Assembly (NCBI GenBank): GCA_902497095.1
Contig: CABVDD010000005.1
Span: forward strand, 3,888 to 67,887
DNA length: 64,000 nucleotides
Origin: an uncultured Faecalicoccus sp.
GTDB taxonomy: Bacteria > Bacillota_I > Bacilli_A > Erysipelotrichales > Erysipelotrichaceae
Reading direction: 5' to 3'
A program made the translations under genes and the position numbers. Positions within the stretch are counted from its first letter, which is position 1; each line of letters begins with the position of its first letter. The notes under the pieces were generated by a model, which saw only the letters and a program-made list of their open reading frames with translations, searched no databases and was not told the origin of the DNA. Shown here piece by piece: positions 16,808 through 26,100 of this stretch.

Positions 16808-16855
16808 AAAAAGAAGTATCTAAATACATCAAATAGTATTAAAGATACTTCTTTT
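16808..16855. terminator. Bidirectional intrinsic terminator
   Basis: AAAAGAAGTATCT and AGATACTTCTTTT, a long perfect stem with A- and T-tracts, just after the stop of the 16869-17336 gene. Confidence 0.85.
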
Positions 16856-16868
16856 ATCACTTTAGTTC

Positions 16869-17336
16869 TTATATCTTTTGCAATGGCGTATTTGACAATT
16901 TCTCAACCGCCATAGCATATGAATCAATTTGTACATTTGTCTCTATGGCAAGTTGTAATGAAAACATTAACAATCGAGTATCAAATGCTTGAAGATCCTC
17001 ATTATAATAAATGGCAGGATATTGACTCAGCTTTTGTAACATCAAATCTAATTTTTGGGCATCAACTATATGACTTAATCCTACAACAACGACATTCTCC
17101 TGTGAAACAGCCTTTAGTCCATTCAACAAAGCCACATACGGAGCATCTGCCATTTGTACCATCATCATCTTAGGTGATGGTTTCTGCGCAAGTTTTAAAA
17201 GCCACTCTGTGCTGCAACTTACTACAATTTGCCGACATCGATGATCTTTCTGAAAAATCTGCACAGATGCTTCCAAGTTCTCATAAGAATCCGTCTCATC
17301 CATACAATCATCAAAAATCAAAGCTGAATACTCCAT
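16869..17336 (-). CDS. Degenerate IspD-like paralogue, probable non-enzyme
   Basis: 155 aa. It aligns by eye with the IspD protein encoded directly upstream: both open with MEYS, both have a QIVV/LxCS strand, and ALLNGLKAVSQENVVVV matches VYNALQAVKSSVVFI, followed by matching xxLKxxLxKL helices and a similar tail. The CTP-binding loop (AAGQGVRTKLPYNK in IspD) is replaced by FDDCMDETDSYEN, and the D-rich catalytic stretches are gone; it is about 55 residues shorter. I infer a decayed duplicate kept as a non-catalytic protein, perhaps a partner of IspD. AGAGGATGG precedes its ATG, so it is probably translated. It lies 23 nt downstream of ispD. Confidence 0.6.
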   Translation of the reverse strand: MEYSALIFDDCMDETDSYENLEASVQIFQKDHRCRQIVVSCSTEWLLKLAQKPSPKMMMVQMADAPYVALLNGLKAVSQENVVVVGLSHIVDAQKLDLMLQKLSQYPAIYYNEDLQAFDTRLLMFSLQLAIETNVQIDSYAMAVEKLSNTPLQKI

Positions 17337-17359
17337 ACGCCATCCTCTTTTCTGTTTTT

Positions 17360-17998
17360 TTATTTAAGATCGGAAGGTACTGTTACCTTTATATTCGCCG
17401 GATCTCCTGGCACCACTTTTACACGAGCTTGGGAATACCATTCTACAAGTTGGGTATCATCCGTTGCGATTTTATGTTCTTTTTTTGCCATCTCATGACA
17501 TTCTTTGATCAGATTGGTTTTAAAACATTGTGGTGTTTGTGCATTATACAGCAAACTGCGATCTAATGTCGATACCACATAGCCATTTTCTACGATTTTT
17601 ACAGTATCTATACTAGGTACCATCAATACGCAAGCCTCTTCTTTTTCCATTGTCTGTTTTAGATCTTTTAATTGTTCTTTTTTCAAATAAGGTCTTGCCG
17701 CATCATGAATAAATACCACAGAAGATTTTACTGCCTGTAATGCGTTATAAACACTTTCTTGTCTTGTATCTCCACCAAGAACTAGTTCTATACGTTTGTC
17801 TTTTCTATATACCTGCATGGCATCCATATCCTGCAAAGAGCAAGTCAGAACGATTTGTATACAATCTTCATCGGATAAAAATAAATCTAAACTATGATCA
17901 AGAATAGATTTACCATCCATTTTATATAACACTTTATTATAAGGCAGCTTTGTACGAACACCTTGTCCAGCCGCTAATAAACATACACTGTATTCCAT
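17360..17998 (-). CDS. ispD: 2-C-methyl-D-erythritol 4-phosphate cytidylyltransferase
   Basis: 212 aa. Motifs: LLAAGQGVRTKLPYNKVL (CTP-binding, though the Arg-X-Gly spacing is slightly off), GGDTRQESVYNAL, FIHDAARPY, TVKIVENG and RSLLYNAQTPQCF, then ATDDTQLVE. It makes CDP-methylerythritol in the MEP isoprenoid pathway; ispE lies at 43 kb in the same window. The start has an extended -10 only 6 nt upstream and no Shine-Dalgarno, so a leaderless transcript is likely, although readthrough from the upstream peptidase gene (31 nt gap) is also possible. Confidence 0.93.
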   Translation of the reverse strand: MEYSVCLLAAGQGVRTKLPYNKVLYKMDGKSILDHSLDLFLSDEDCIQIVLTCSLQDMDAMQVYRKDKRIELVLGGDTRQESVYNALQAVKSSVVFIHDAARPYLKKEQLKDLKQTMEKEEACVLMVPSIDTVKIVENGYVVSTLDRSLLYNAQTPQCFKTNLIKECHEMAKKEHKIATDDTQLVEWYSQARVKVVPGDPANIKVTVPSDLK

Positions 17999-18004
17999 GT
18001 ATTT

Positions 18005-18013
18005 ATTATAACA
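18005..18013 (-). promoter_or_regulatory. Extended -10 promoter, predicted leaderless start of ispD
   Basis: TGTTATAAT on the minus strand, 6 nt before the ispD ATG at 17998. Confidence 0.55.
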
Positions 18014-18029
18014 GATTCATCGTATTTTT

Positions 18030-18869
18030 TTATATGGAATATGCCCATACAGACTGCATTTGTGACAAGATCGTATTAGGATCCCATGTTTGATTCGTAT
18101 GTTTTTTACTATTTGGATCGATAACGGTAAATTCTCCACTTTCCATTCCCGTCACCAGTATAAAATGACCAACTTGTGTAAAATCACCCGGAAGCATACT
18201 GCATACAAGAATCTGCTTTTTTGCCAGACGATCTTGCATATCCAACAAAGAAACTTGAGCACGCTCTACTTGTACTCCATATTGGTTGGCAGCCTCTGTT
18301 AAAAATGTCCAGTCTGTTCCTGCTCCATTTACATAAAAGCCATTTTCTTGTGAATAGTTAGCTAATGCATTAGGCGTAATAGATGCATCTTGTAAAAGAT
18401 AACTAAAAACCATAGAAAGACAAGTAGGAGCACAGCCAGTTACATAAATATCGTTTTCTCCATAAGGAACATAACCCCATCTAAGATCCCATTGTAGAAG
18501 TTTGGGAATTGTATCTAGAGATTCATCTAATTTTTCAGCTCCCTTGGTATATTCTTTTCTTTGTGGGTAAGCTTCTACAAAAGAAAGACGATCTTCATCT
18601 TTTAATAAAAAATCTAATATATCTTGTGAATATTGATCTATATGCAAAAAAATAGGCTCATACTCTTGATTCTCTAGTGTTTTATCTTTTAACTGATCAA
18701 AAGTTTCTTGTGTAATTGATTCTGGTTTACTGACTTTTAAGATTTCTTGTGTACGGTATGTAAATAGCTTATAAACCCCAAAACCTGCAAGTCCGAAAAA
18801 CAAGCATACAGGAAGAACTAATACAAGCAATCTTGCCCAATGTACTTTTCTTTTTCTTGTCTTTTTCAT
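18030..18869 (-). CDS. Membrane-anchored C39-family peptidase-like protein
   Basis: 279 aa. A Lys/Arg-rich start and one membrane segment (about 14-35) place the rest outside. The C39_2-type domain (about 125-275) has QWDLRWGYVPYG, the catalytic Cys in GCAPTCLSMV, the His in GHFILVTGM and the Asp-like DPNSKK. Such domains cut peptides or act as papain-like hydrolases at the surface; the substrate is unknown. No ribosome binding site is seen; an extended -10 ends 9 nt before the ATG. The gene precedes ispD by 31 nt. Confidence 0.85.
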   Translation of the reverse strand: MKKTRKRKVHWARLLVLVLPVCLFFGLAGFGVYKLFTYRTQEILKVSKPESITQETFDQLKDKTLENQEYEPIFLHIDQYSQDILDFLLKDEDRLSFVEAYPQRKEYTKGAEKLDESLDTIPKLLQWDLRWGYVPYGENDIYVTGCAPTCLSMVFSYLLQDASITPNALANYSQENGFYVNGAGTDWTFLTEAANQYGVQVERAQVSLLDMQDRLAKKQILVCSMLPGDFTQVGHFILVTGMESGEFTVIDPNSKKHTNQTWDPNTILSQMQSVWAYSI

Positions 18870-18878
18870 AATGTGCTC

Positions 18879-18887
18879 ATTATATCA
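18879..18887 (-). promoter_or_regulatory. Extended -10 promoter with very short leader
   Basis: TGATATAAT on the minus strand, 9 nt before the ATG at 18869. The 5' end would lie about 2-3 nt ahead of the start codon. Confidence 0.5.
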
Positions 18888-18982
18888 TTTCTATTTCAAA
18901 AATGCTTGTATTCCTGCCAAAAAAGAGTAATGATGAAAGTAGTAAAAAACATTAAAGAAAACTATATAGGAGGTGTTTAAAC

Positions 18983-19909
18983 ATGTTACATGAGATCAGT
19001 TTTCTTTCTTTCAACAAGCGAGATCAAGTACAGGGATGGATTTATGTACCTGCCTGTAAGCCAAAAGGAATCGTACAGTTGATTCATGGATTTGGAGAAC
19101 ATTCTCGCCGTTATCTTCATATGATTGCTCATTTTGTGGAAGATGGATACATTGTAGCTGCCGATGATCATGTAGGCCATGGAAAAACTGCCATGACCAA
19201 CGATACTTGGGGCGATTGGGGCGATAGTGGTCCACATACGATGATGGAAGATGAACATACCTTCAAATCCATCGTTCAAGAAAAATATCCAAATCTTCCA
19301 TATTTTTTATTTGGTCACAGCATGGGATCCTTTATCACACGTGATTTCATGGCGCAATATGGAGATGAATTAACCGGTGCTACGATTTGTGGTACTACCG
19401 GAATATTCAGAGGTGCCAAAGAAACCGCACAAAAACTAAAAGAAGCCATAGATGCCGGAAAAGGTAAAGAAAGCGATCCTTCTTTTACTGCGGATTTGAT
19501 GGGTTGGATGTGTGAAAGAATTCCCGATGCCAAGTTAGGAAATGAATGGATTTGTTCAGATCCATATGTTCAACAAGACCATGCCAATGATCCATTTGAT
19601 GCCTTCACCAAACCGACAACCAATCAAGCGTTGTATGATTTCACACAAATGATGCAATGTATCAAAGGAATCGAATGGGCTAAAAAAGTTCCTGTTTGCC
19701 TACCAATTTATAATATCGGTGGTGATCAAGATCCTGTTGGAGAATATGGAAAAGGAATCTATGAAGTAACCAACTGGTTAGTGGAAAGCGGACATCATGT
19801 TCAAACAAAAGTGTATAGTGGTTATCGTCATGAAATTCACAATTATGCGGATATTAAAAATGAAGTTGAACAAGGTATTCTTGATTTCATGAATCAATGC
19901 CTCGACTAA
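18983..19909 (+). CDS. Alpha/beta hydrolase, monoacylglycerol-lipase-like
   Basis: 308 aa, one Hydrolase_4 (serine aminopeptidase S33-type) domain. Oxyanion segment is QLIHGFGEHSRRY, nucleophile elbow FGHSMGS, acid GGDQDPVG and His in GYRHEIHNY, so the triad is complete. It is probably a cytoplasmic lipase or esterase acting on monoacylglycerol or lysophospholipid. AGGAGGTG gives a strong start. It is a single-gene unit, closed by a long terminator; a second enzyme of this type lies at 46.9 kb. Confidence 0.9.
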   Translation: MLHEISFLSFNKRDQVQGWIYVPACKPKGIVQLIHGFGEHSRRYLHMIAHFVEDGYIVAADDHVGHGKTAMTNDTWGDWGDSGPHTMMEDEHTFKSIVQEKYPNLPYFLFGHSMGSFITRDFMAQYGDELTGATICGTTGIFRGAKETAQKLKEAIDAGKGKESDPSFTADLMGWMCERIPDAKLGNEWICSDPYVQQDHANDPFDAFTKPTTNQALYDFTQMMQCIKGIEWAKKVPVCLPIYNIGGDQDPVGEYGKGIYEVTNWLVESGHHVQTKVYSGYRHEIHNYADIKNEVEQGILDFMNQCLD

Positions 19910-19949
19910 TGATCATTCCCTTAAAAAAAACTAAATACTCTATAAAAAA

Positions 19950-20007
19950 ATCCCTCTTACGTAGATTTTGATCATTGATCTTATCTACTTAAGAGGGATA
20001 TTTTTTT
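19950..20007 (+). terminator. Long intrinsic terminator
   Basis: ATCCCTCTTACGTAGAT pairs with ATCTACTTAAGAGGGAT (one mismatch) and is followed by a T-run; the loop holds a further GATCA/TGATC pairing. Confidence 0.85.
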
Positions 20008-20080
20008 ATCGATAGTTTCGTTACTGTATAAAAATACAAATAAAGATCATTTCAAATCCTTATATGTACCCTTTAACTGT

Positions 20081-20605
20081 TCAAAGTCGTTTTCTTTGGT
20101 TTTTCCATAAAATACATCGATAGACTACCAAAGCACTTAATGTGCCTACTATCACACCACCTAAAACATCAGTTGGATAATGTACATAAAGATATAATCT
20201 TGAAAAAGCCATCAATATAGCCAAAATCAAAAATACATACCAAAACTTTTCCTTAGAAAGATAGAATACTGTTACGCAACAGAAAGCTGCAGCTGTATGC
20301 CCCGAAGGAAAGGAAGGATCTTTAGGTGGATTTATTAAAAGTTGAATCGATGGATTTTGTTCAAACGGTCTTGATACATCCAGCCAAGGTTTAAGTATTC
20401 CATTACATACAATTAGATTTACCACCAATGCGGAAAATAGAAATACCGCTGTTTTCTTATTTCCCTTTAAAAACATCCATATGCCTATAAAGATCCATAT
20501 AAGACCTAGATTTCCTATTGTTGAAATACAGATCATGATAAAATTCAAAATTGGCGTATGTATAGCCTGAATACTACCTAAGATCCAAAAATTTATCTCT
20601 GTCAT
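20081..20605 (-). CDS. PAP2-family membrane phosphatase
   Basis: 174 aa with about five membrane segments. The three PAP2 motifs are complete: KPWLDVSRPF (KX6RP), FPSGHTAAAF (PSGH) and SRLYLYVHYPTDVLGG (SRX5HX3D). The protein dephosphorylates a lipid phosphate at the outer face, most likely undecaprenyl pyrophosphate (BcrC-like) or phosphatidate. AGGAG lies 6 nt before the ATG. It is 21 nt downstream of an oxidoreductase gene, so they may be cotranscribed, without clear functional link. Confidence 0.9.
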   Translation of the reverse strand: MTEINFWILGSIQAIHTPILNFIMICISTIGNLGLIWIFIGIWMFLKGNKKTAVFLFSALVVNLIVCNGILKPWLDVSRPFEQNPSIQLLINPPKDPSFPSGHTAAAFCCVTVFYLSKEKFWYVFLILAILMAFSRLYLYVHYPTDVLGGVIVGTLSALVVYRCILWKNQRKRL

Positions 20606-20626
20606 TTGTTCTCCTGTAACACAGAT

Positions 20627-21574
20627 TTACTGATTCTTTGATTCTATGACCTTTAAAATCTGTTTTGATGCATCAAATCCCATAATATTACTTTCTATAC
20701 AGCCTTTTTCAATACATTCAATCGCGTGTTCTACTTCTTTAGTAAAATCACTTTCCATAGATACCGTAATCTTTTCTTCCTGCCCGTTTCGAACTAATAA
20801 AGCTTGTGTATTCTTCCAAAAATTGTGACAATGGATCGATCCTTTTTCCCCATAGATATGCGCTGTGTTTTCCATTTTAGATACCCAGCTTGTTGCGATA
20901 TGAGCCATTATACCATTTTCATATAGAATATTAGCCTGAGCATGCGCTGTAAACCGATCGTTCATCTTATGATCCATCAACTGTACTTTTTGAATAGGAC
21001 TCTGTGCCATGAAATTCGCATAAGCAATGGGATATACTCCGATATCATATAGACATCCTCCACCTTCTTTTTCAAAATGCCAAGCCGGTACTTCTTTCTT
21101 TTGGATCAGTAAATCATCTGCATCTTGTGCTTCTATCAAATGGACTTTACCAATTATGCCTTCTTGAAGTATTTTATGGATATATTGATTCAGTGGTGTA
21201 AAGACACATTTATGAGCTTCCATCAAAAAGCATTGATTCTTTTTAGCTTCCTCAAAACATTCGATTAGATCCTTTGTACATAAAACCATAGGTTTTTCAC
21301 AAATCACGTGTTTTTTATGTCTTAAACATTTTAAAATATGCTCCTTATGCAACTGATTTGGCGTACAAATATACACTACATCAATTCTATTATCTTCCAG
21401 CAATTCTTCAAAAGAGGTAAAAAAACATGGGAGTAAAAATTGATCTGCAAATTCCTGCGCTTTTTTTGAACTTCGAGAACATACAGCATACAATCTAGCA
21501 TTTTTAGCATATTGAATTCCTATAGCTACTCTTTTTGCGATGGATCCTAAACCTAAAATACAAATATTTTTCAC
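20627..21574 (-). CDS. Gfo/Idh/MocA-family oxidoreductase
   Basis: 315 aa. The N-terminal Rossmann fold has LGLGSIAKRVAIG, with YICTPNQLHKEH and the family's EKP motif in VICEKPMVL near residue 96. The C-terminal alpha/beta domain (about 125-315) has the dimer/substrate region with GGGCLYDIGVYPI. Members oxidise or reduce sugars and related polyols with NAD(P); the substrate is not evident. The start is GTG, chosen because AAGGAGAT lies 8 nt upstream. It follows the remnant of a HAD hydrolase gene. Confidence 0.9.
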   Translation of the reverse strand: MKNICILGLGSIAKRVAIGIQYAKNARLYAVCSRSSKKAQEFADQFLLPCFFTSFEELLEDNRIDVVYICTPNQLHKEHILKCLRHKKHVICEKPMVLCTKDLIECFEEAKKNQCFLMEAHKCVFTPLNQYIHKILQEGIIGKVHLIEAQDADDLLIQKKEVPAWHFEKEGGGCLYDIGVYPIAYANFMAQSPIQKVQLMDHKMNDRFTAHAQANILYENGIMAHIATSWVSKMENTAHIYGEKGSIHCHNFWKNTQALLVRNGQEEKITVSMESDFTKEVEHAIECIEKGCIESNIMGFDASKQILKVIESKNQ

Positions 21575-21589
21575 GCTTATTATCTCCTT

Positions 21590-21966
21590 CTATAAAATTT
21601 TATATTCTTTTAATGCATACACTATGCCATCTTGTCCAGCACTTTTCGTCACAAAATCAGCAGTATCTCTAACTATTTTCTCTGCATCTTGCATGGCAAC
21701 TCCTACTTGCGTATATTGAAGCATTTCGATATCATTTTGTCCATCTCCAAAAGACATCATTTCTGAAGCTTTAATATCATAATAAGATAACATTGCTTGA
21801 ATTTCTTTAGCTTTACCACCTTTTGCGCTAATAATATCTACACCATAAGGATTCCAGCGACTGTTTCATATCTTTATTAAAGACTGTTTTCTGTATTTGA
21901 TCTGGCTTTAAGACCATTTTTTGTTTCATGCCTTCAATATAGCGAAAATCAGCTTCTTTTTCAAAT
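21590..21966 (-). pseudogene. Broken Cof-type HAD hydrolase (C-terminal part only)
   Basis: The intact piece (21590-21793 and a little upstream) reads GVDIISAKGGKAKEI... and MSFGDGQNDIEML, the conserved Lys and GDGxND motifs of Cof-type sugar phosphatases. Upstream of about 21865 the homology continues in another frame (KEADFRYIEGMKQK...), so there is a frameshift near an AAA run. The N-terminal half with the catalytic DxD motif is missing altogether; the sequence ends at a hairpin at 21972. No function is expected. Confidence 0.8.
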
Positions 21967-21971
21967 TAAAA

Positions 21972-21992
21972 GGATGGCTCTTTTCTCCATCC
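21972..21992 (-). terminator. Short terminator-like hairpin at the deletion edge
   Basis: GGATGG / CCATCC around a 9-nt loop, then TTTTAATTT on the minus strand. It lies where the HAD gene fragment ends, so it may be the terminator of a former upstream gene now fused to it. Confidence 0.5.
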
Positions 21993-22200
21993 CTATTATC
22001 AACCATTGACGCCTTATAAGATTTATATTTTCGTGGAAAGCGCTCATACTTCATATTGTATGCCTAATCTTATTCATGGCAAACAATGATTAATTCTGTA
22101 ATAATTGTCACACCAAATGCAATAATTTTCAATTCCTTTTCCAAAGATTTTTATAATGCTGGTCGAAGTTCAAGTGAAATACTTTTCATACCTTTGTATT
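21993..22200. other. Non-coding gap with decayed coding-like stretches
   Basis: About 200 nt with no ORF. A 12-of-14 match to the cre consensus (GGAAAGCGCTCATA) lies near 22040 but no gene is placed to use it. I see nothing else. Confidence 0.35.
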
Positions 22201-22206
22201 TTTTGA

Positions 22207-22212
22207 TACAAT
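22207..22212 (+). promoter_or_regulatory. Extended -10 of the TetR gene
   Basis: TGATACAAT, with the hexamer at 22207-22212. The ribosome binding site GGGGG follows about 10 nt later, so the leader is very short. Confidence 0.5.
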
Positions 22213-22233
22213 ATTGGCACTGGGGGAATGTCT

Positions 22234-22812
22234 ATGCCTAAAATCTATACAGAAGAAGAAAAATACCAACAAAAAATCAAAATGTATACAGCCGGATTAA
22301 AGATGATTTCTCAAGATGGCTATAAAAATGTTAAAGTTGATGATCTAGTAGAATTAGCTGGCGTATCTAAAGGCTATTTTTACTTATTATTTGAATCAAA
22401 AGAAGAGTTTGTTTTAGATGCCCTGATGTGGCAAATGGACAATGTCTTTTCTGCTTTAAAATGGGCAGATAATACAGGTGCCAGCAGTCAAGAAACTGGT
22501 TCTCTTTATCAGTCCATGTTTAAAAATTTACATTTTATTAAATACTCTGACATTACATACATAAAGAAAAAATGTACTCCGGAATTATGGAGCAAATTTA
22601 AACGATTTGAAGAACAATATTTTAAAAATATCTTAAAACTTCTTGGAAAAGACGATGATAAACACGACCCTCGTGTCATCAGTAACCTTTCTTCTATCAT
22701 CTTTTTATCTTATAATAGTATGAAAGATGAAGAATCATCTTTCTTTACAGACAAAGCTAATGATGTAACTCAATTATTGTTGGAAACACTGCATCGCTAT
22801 TTACATGATTAA
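22234..22812 (+). CDS. TetR-family transcriptional regulator
   Basis: 192 aa. The N-terminal helix-turn-helix reads GYKNVKVDDLVELAGVSKG followed by YFYLLFESKEEFVLDAL, the standard TetR signature; the rest is a helical ligand or dimer domain with no recognised ligand motif. Two in-frame ATGs are possible (22228 and 22234); the second has 7-nt spacing from GGGGG. The terminator follows directly, so it is a single-gene unit. The target is not visible; it is separated from the fructanase gene by 368 nt. Confidence 0.88.
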   Translation: MPKIYTEEEKYQQKIKMYTAGLKMISQDGYKNVKVDDLVELAGVSKGYFYLLFESKEEFVLDALMWQMDNVFSALKWADNTGASSQETGSLYQSMFKNLHFIKYSDITYIKKKCTPELWSKFKRFEEQYFKNILKLLGKDDDKHDPRVISNLSSIIFLSYNSMKDEESSFFTDKANDVTQLLLETLHRYLHD

Positions 22813-22836
22813 GTCAATCTTCGGATTGGCTTTTTT
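22812..22836 (+). terminator. Intrinsic terminator with UUCG tetraloop
   Basis: AGTCAATC / GATTGGCT around TTCG, followed by a T-run, directly after the TetR stop codon. Confidence 0.9.
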
Positions 22837-22881
22837 ATTTCTTCTGATGAAAAAGAGATTCAGATCATAAAATATAAGGTT

Positions 22882-23021
22882 TATAATACAATATTTTGCT
22901 AAGAAACTAGGTTAAGACAAATAAAGAAAAATAAAATTTTGTTATTACCAGATGGCACAATGCCATAAAAAAATTGATTTTCTTCTTTACTCTGAATTGA
23001 TGAAAATTTCAGATTTTTTTT
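22882..23021 (+). ncRNA. Possible small RNA between TetR and the fructanase gene
   Basis: A -10 TATAAT (22882-22887) lies 17 nt after a weak -35 TTCAGA. About 120 nt later TCTGAA/TTCAGA and eight Ts (22991-23021) form a terminator-like end that belongs to no gene. In between ATGGCA-CAA-TGCCAT forms a small hairpin. It is only a candidate; AT-rich sequence gives such patterns easily. Confidence 0.25.
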
Positions 23022-23082
23022 AATAAAATTGTTTTTAATTAGGTTAATTTATAACAACCGAATAACATTTTCATGTTCAATA

Positions 23083-23112
23083 TTGACACTTATTATGGGG
23101 GAGGGTTAGAAT
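23083..23112 (+). promoter_or_regulatory. Fructanase promoter
   Basis: Perfect -35 TTGACA (23083-23088), 18-nt spacer, -10 TAGAAT (23107-23112). The expected start of transcription is about 23119. Confidence 0.7.
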
Positions 23113-23124
23113 TTTTTTGTATTT

Positions 23125-23162
23125 ATGAAATCGCTTACAATTATGAAGGGAGGTTAATGTAA
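23125..23162 (+). other. Leader reading frames with start-stop element ahead of the fructanase gene
   Basis: ATG at 23125 opens a 10-codon frame (MKSLTIMKGG) ending in TAA at 23155-23157. The A of that stop starts ATG-TAA, a start-stop pair placed 4 nt after GGGAGG, the best ribosome binding site of the region, and in frame with the fructanase ATG 24 nt downstream. Confidence 0.4.
23126..23139 (+). promoter_or_regulatory. cre site (CcpA binding)
   Basis: TGAAATCGCTTACA matches the catabolite responsive element consensus TGWAANCGNTNWCA at every fixed position. It lies just downstream of the predicted transcription start of the GH32 gene, the classic position for roadblock repression by CcpA-HPr(Ser-P). 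The fructanase should thus be silent when glucose is plentiful. Confidence 0.85.
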
Positions 23163-23180
23163 ATAAGAAACGATTCATAA

Positions 23181-26100
23181 ATGAAAAAGGAGAGAATTAT
23201 AAAGAGTATTATGAAAAATAACAAAGTAAAACAGGTGGCAGCTGTCTTGTTGTCCAGTTCTTTGGGGCTTTCCAGTGTAACACCCATACTTGCCGAAGAA
23301 ATGGAAACCGAGCCTACGATCGTAGAACCCACTACAACGACTTCTGAAATAGAAACAACAGAATCAGCAGAAACATCAATACCAGAAGTTGTAGAAACTA
23401 CTACGGAAGAGGAAATCAACCAAAATGAAACTCCTAACACGGCGGATGAAGAAATTGAAAGCTCGGATGAAGAAGATCTCACAGGCACAGTTCGTGTTGG
23501 AAATCCGTTTACCGGATTAGCTGGTGATTTCGAAGAAACAGATACCGGAATTCGTATCCACCAATTGGGCGGTGACAATCAGTTAATTTCTTCTGTGCAA
23601 GGTAAAACATTCTCGTTTGCTGGCGATGTCACTTTTGAAAGTGGAGTCAATAAAACATCTTTGATTTTTGGTGCGGACAGAAACACATCTCCAACCGATA
23701 TCGGAAAATTCTTTGGTTTGGAATTATCTCTTAATGGTAATGACGTACAAATCAAATTGTTCCAAAATCCATTGAGTGACCCGACGGCATTAGGAGACAA
23801 CATCATTTCTCCAACGACAGTTACAAGTGTCAACGATACGACACAACCTATCCATTGGACAGCATCCGTTGATGACGACAATAATTTAGTGATTACAGTT
23901 AATGGAGTTACTGCTCAATATGAGATGTCAAAAGATTTCAAAGGTGCTTATCAGGGCGGTTATTTTGGATTCTTATCCTTCCAGTCCCAAGTTCATATTG
24001 AAAATATGACATTAAGTGTACAGCCGATTCCACAATCGAATTTTCAAACCAATTTAGAAAATCTTCATGGGTTGAATGGTACATGGCGTGAAACGGAAGA
24101 AGGACTCTATTCTTCTGGTACTGGCGACAATTTCGCCATTTCTGACACAGTTGTCAAGAATTTTGAATTCAGTGCCAATATCCGTAATGAAAGTAAAAAA
24201 GGTGCTGGATCTTTATTGTTCCGTGCAGATGCTACTCCGTCTAGTGGAACCCTTGCTATGAATGTGGATTATTCCGCTAATGTCTTTAAATTGTTCTCTT
24301 TTGGTTCCGGTGCCGGTACCTATGAAACTGTTTCTTTAGCTAGTGTCCCCGAAAAAGAAGATGGAAGCTATGATCTAAAAGTACAGATGTATGATAATCA
24401 TTTATGTGTGTACGTCAATGGAACAGGGATCATTAACCGAGATATTGATTTTCACCCAGACGAAGGTCGATTAGGTCTTTTAACTTGGGACGGTACGGTT
24501 ATTTATCAAAATGTGCAATATAAAGAACTTGATTCCTGGGAAGATATCGAAGAACCACATTTGACAGGTATCAACTTGCCAGAAGGTGTAACTATTACAC
24601 CAGAATTCGATGAATCTGTTAGTGTCTATGGAATGGATATTCAGCCTAATGTAGATGAAGCTGTTATCGGTTTGGAAACTGGAGAAGGCACGAAACTTTA
24701 TGTAACAAAGAGTGACGAAAATGGCAATATTATCCAGGAAAAAGAAGAAATTACCGATGGTACCTTTACCATCTCCAAAGATGAGTTCTTTGAGGATTAT
24801 ATGAATGTGGATGTGACAATCGAATCAGACAATTTTACCAGTATCGTAAACTTTGCGGTCAATAAATGGACATCCAAAGAAGATCTTGCGAATGAAGAAT
24901 ATCGTGCTCAATTCCATATCACACCGCAATCTAACTTCATGAATGATCCAAACGGCATGGTATACGATTCTACAGATGGATATTGGCATGTATATTATCA
25001 ATATTCCACAAAAAATAACTTTAATAACCAAAGCTGGGCTCATGTTCGCTCCAAAGATTTAGTCAACTGGGAACAGATGCCTTTGGCACTGCAAATCGAT
25101 GATAATGGGCTGATTTTCTCCGGCTGCGGTGTAGAAGATTTAGAAAATGTTAGTGGATTGTTTGATAATAATAAAGAAGGTGACTCTTACCTCATCGTTT
25201 ACTACACATACAACGGTGCCAACGGACAATGTCAAGCGTACGCCTATTCAACAGATCATGGTGTAACCTGGAAAAAGGGTGGAGTCATTCTAGATACTGA
25301 TCAATCTTTGTCCGGTGTTGATTTCCGAGACCCGAAAGTCTTCCAGGTTCCTGGGGATAACGAACATTATTACATGGTCACCGCCGGAGGAGCTGCCCAG
25401 ATCTTTGTCTCGGATGACTTACTGAATTGGGAGCGTTCACAGAATTTAACATATACTGATGGAAGTCAGATTTATTCTGAATGTCCTATGATGTATCAAG
25501 CTACTGTAGAAGGCACGAATGAAACCAAGTGGATCTATGGTGGAAGTGCCGGATTCTATGTTGTCGGAGATATGGTCAAAGATGAAGAAACTGGTATTTA
25601 TAAGTGGTACGCTGAATCTGAAAAATTAAATGTGGAATCAAATTCTGATCCTTGGAGTGGATTTGGTAAATATGCAACCATGACGTTCTGGGACGATCCA
25701 ACCGATGCTGATCGTGTTATCGGTATTAGCTGGTTACAGGACACCAAAGACTTCAGTGGTAAAGACTATAAAGGTGTCCAATCTTTACCACAGGAATACG
25801 GGCTCAAACGTGTTAATGGGGAATACGTTATTACTTGTTATCCAGTTGAAGAAGTAAATTCGTTACGAGATACAGATCATATGCTGTATGAAGATACAAA
25901 AGGTCAAAAGGTAACGCCACAAGATGGTAATATTTTACAAGGTGTCAGTGGTATTACCTATGATATCGAAGCTGTCTTTGATCTGGAAGATGCGACCGCC
26001 ACAGAATTTGGATTCAAACTTCGCAAAGGAAACGGACAGGAAATGGTCTATAAATACGATGTTGAGCAACAAAAGATGGTTCTTGATGTATCACAATCGG

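Noticed and set aside
22030..22060. Second cre site
   Set aside because: Only 12 of 14 positions match and no intact gene is placed to use it.
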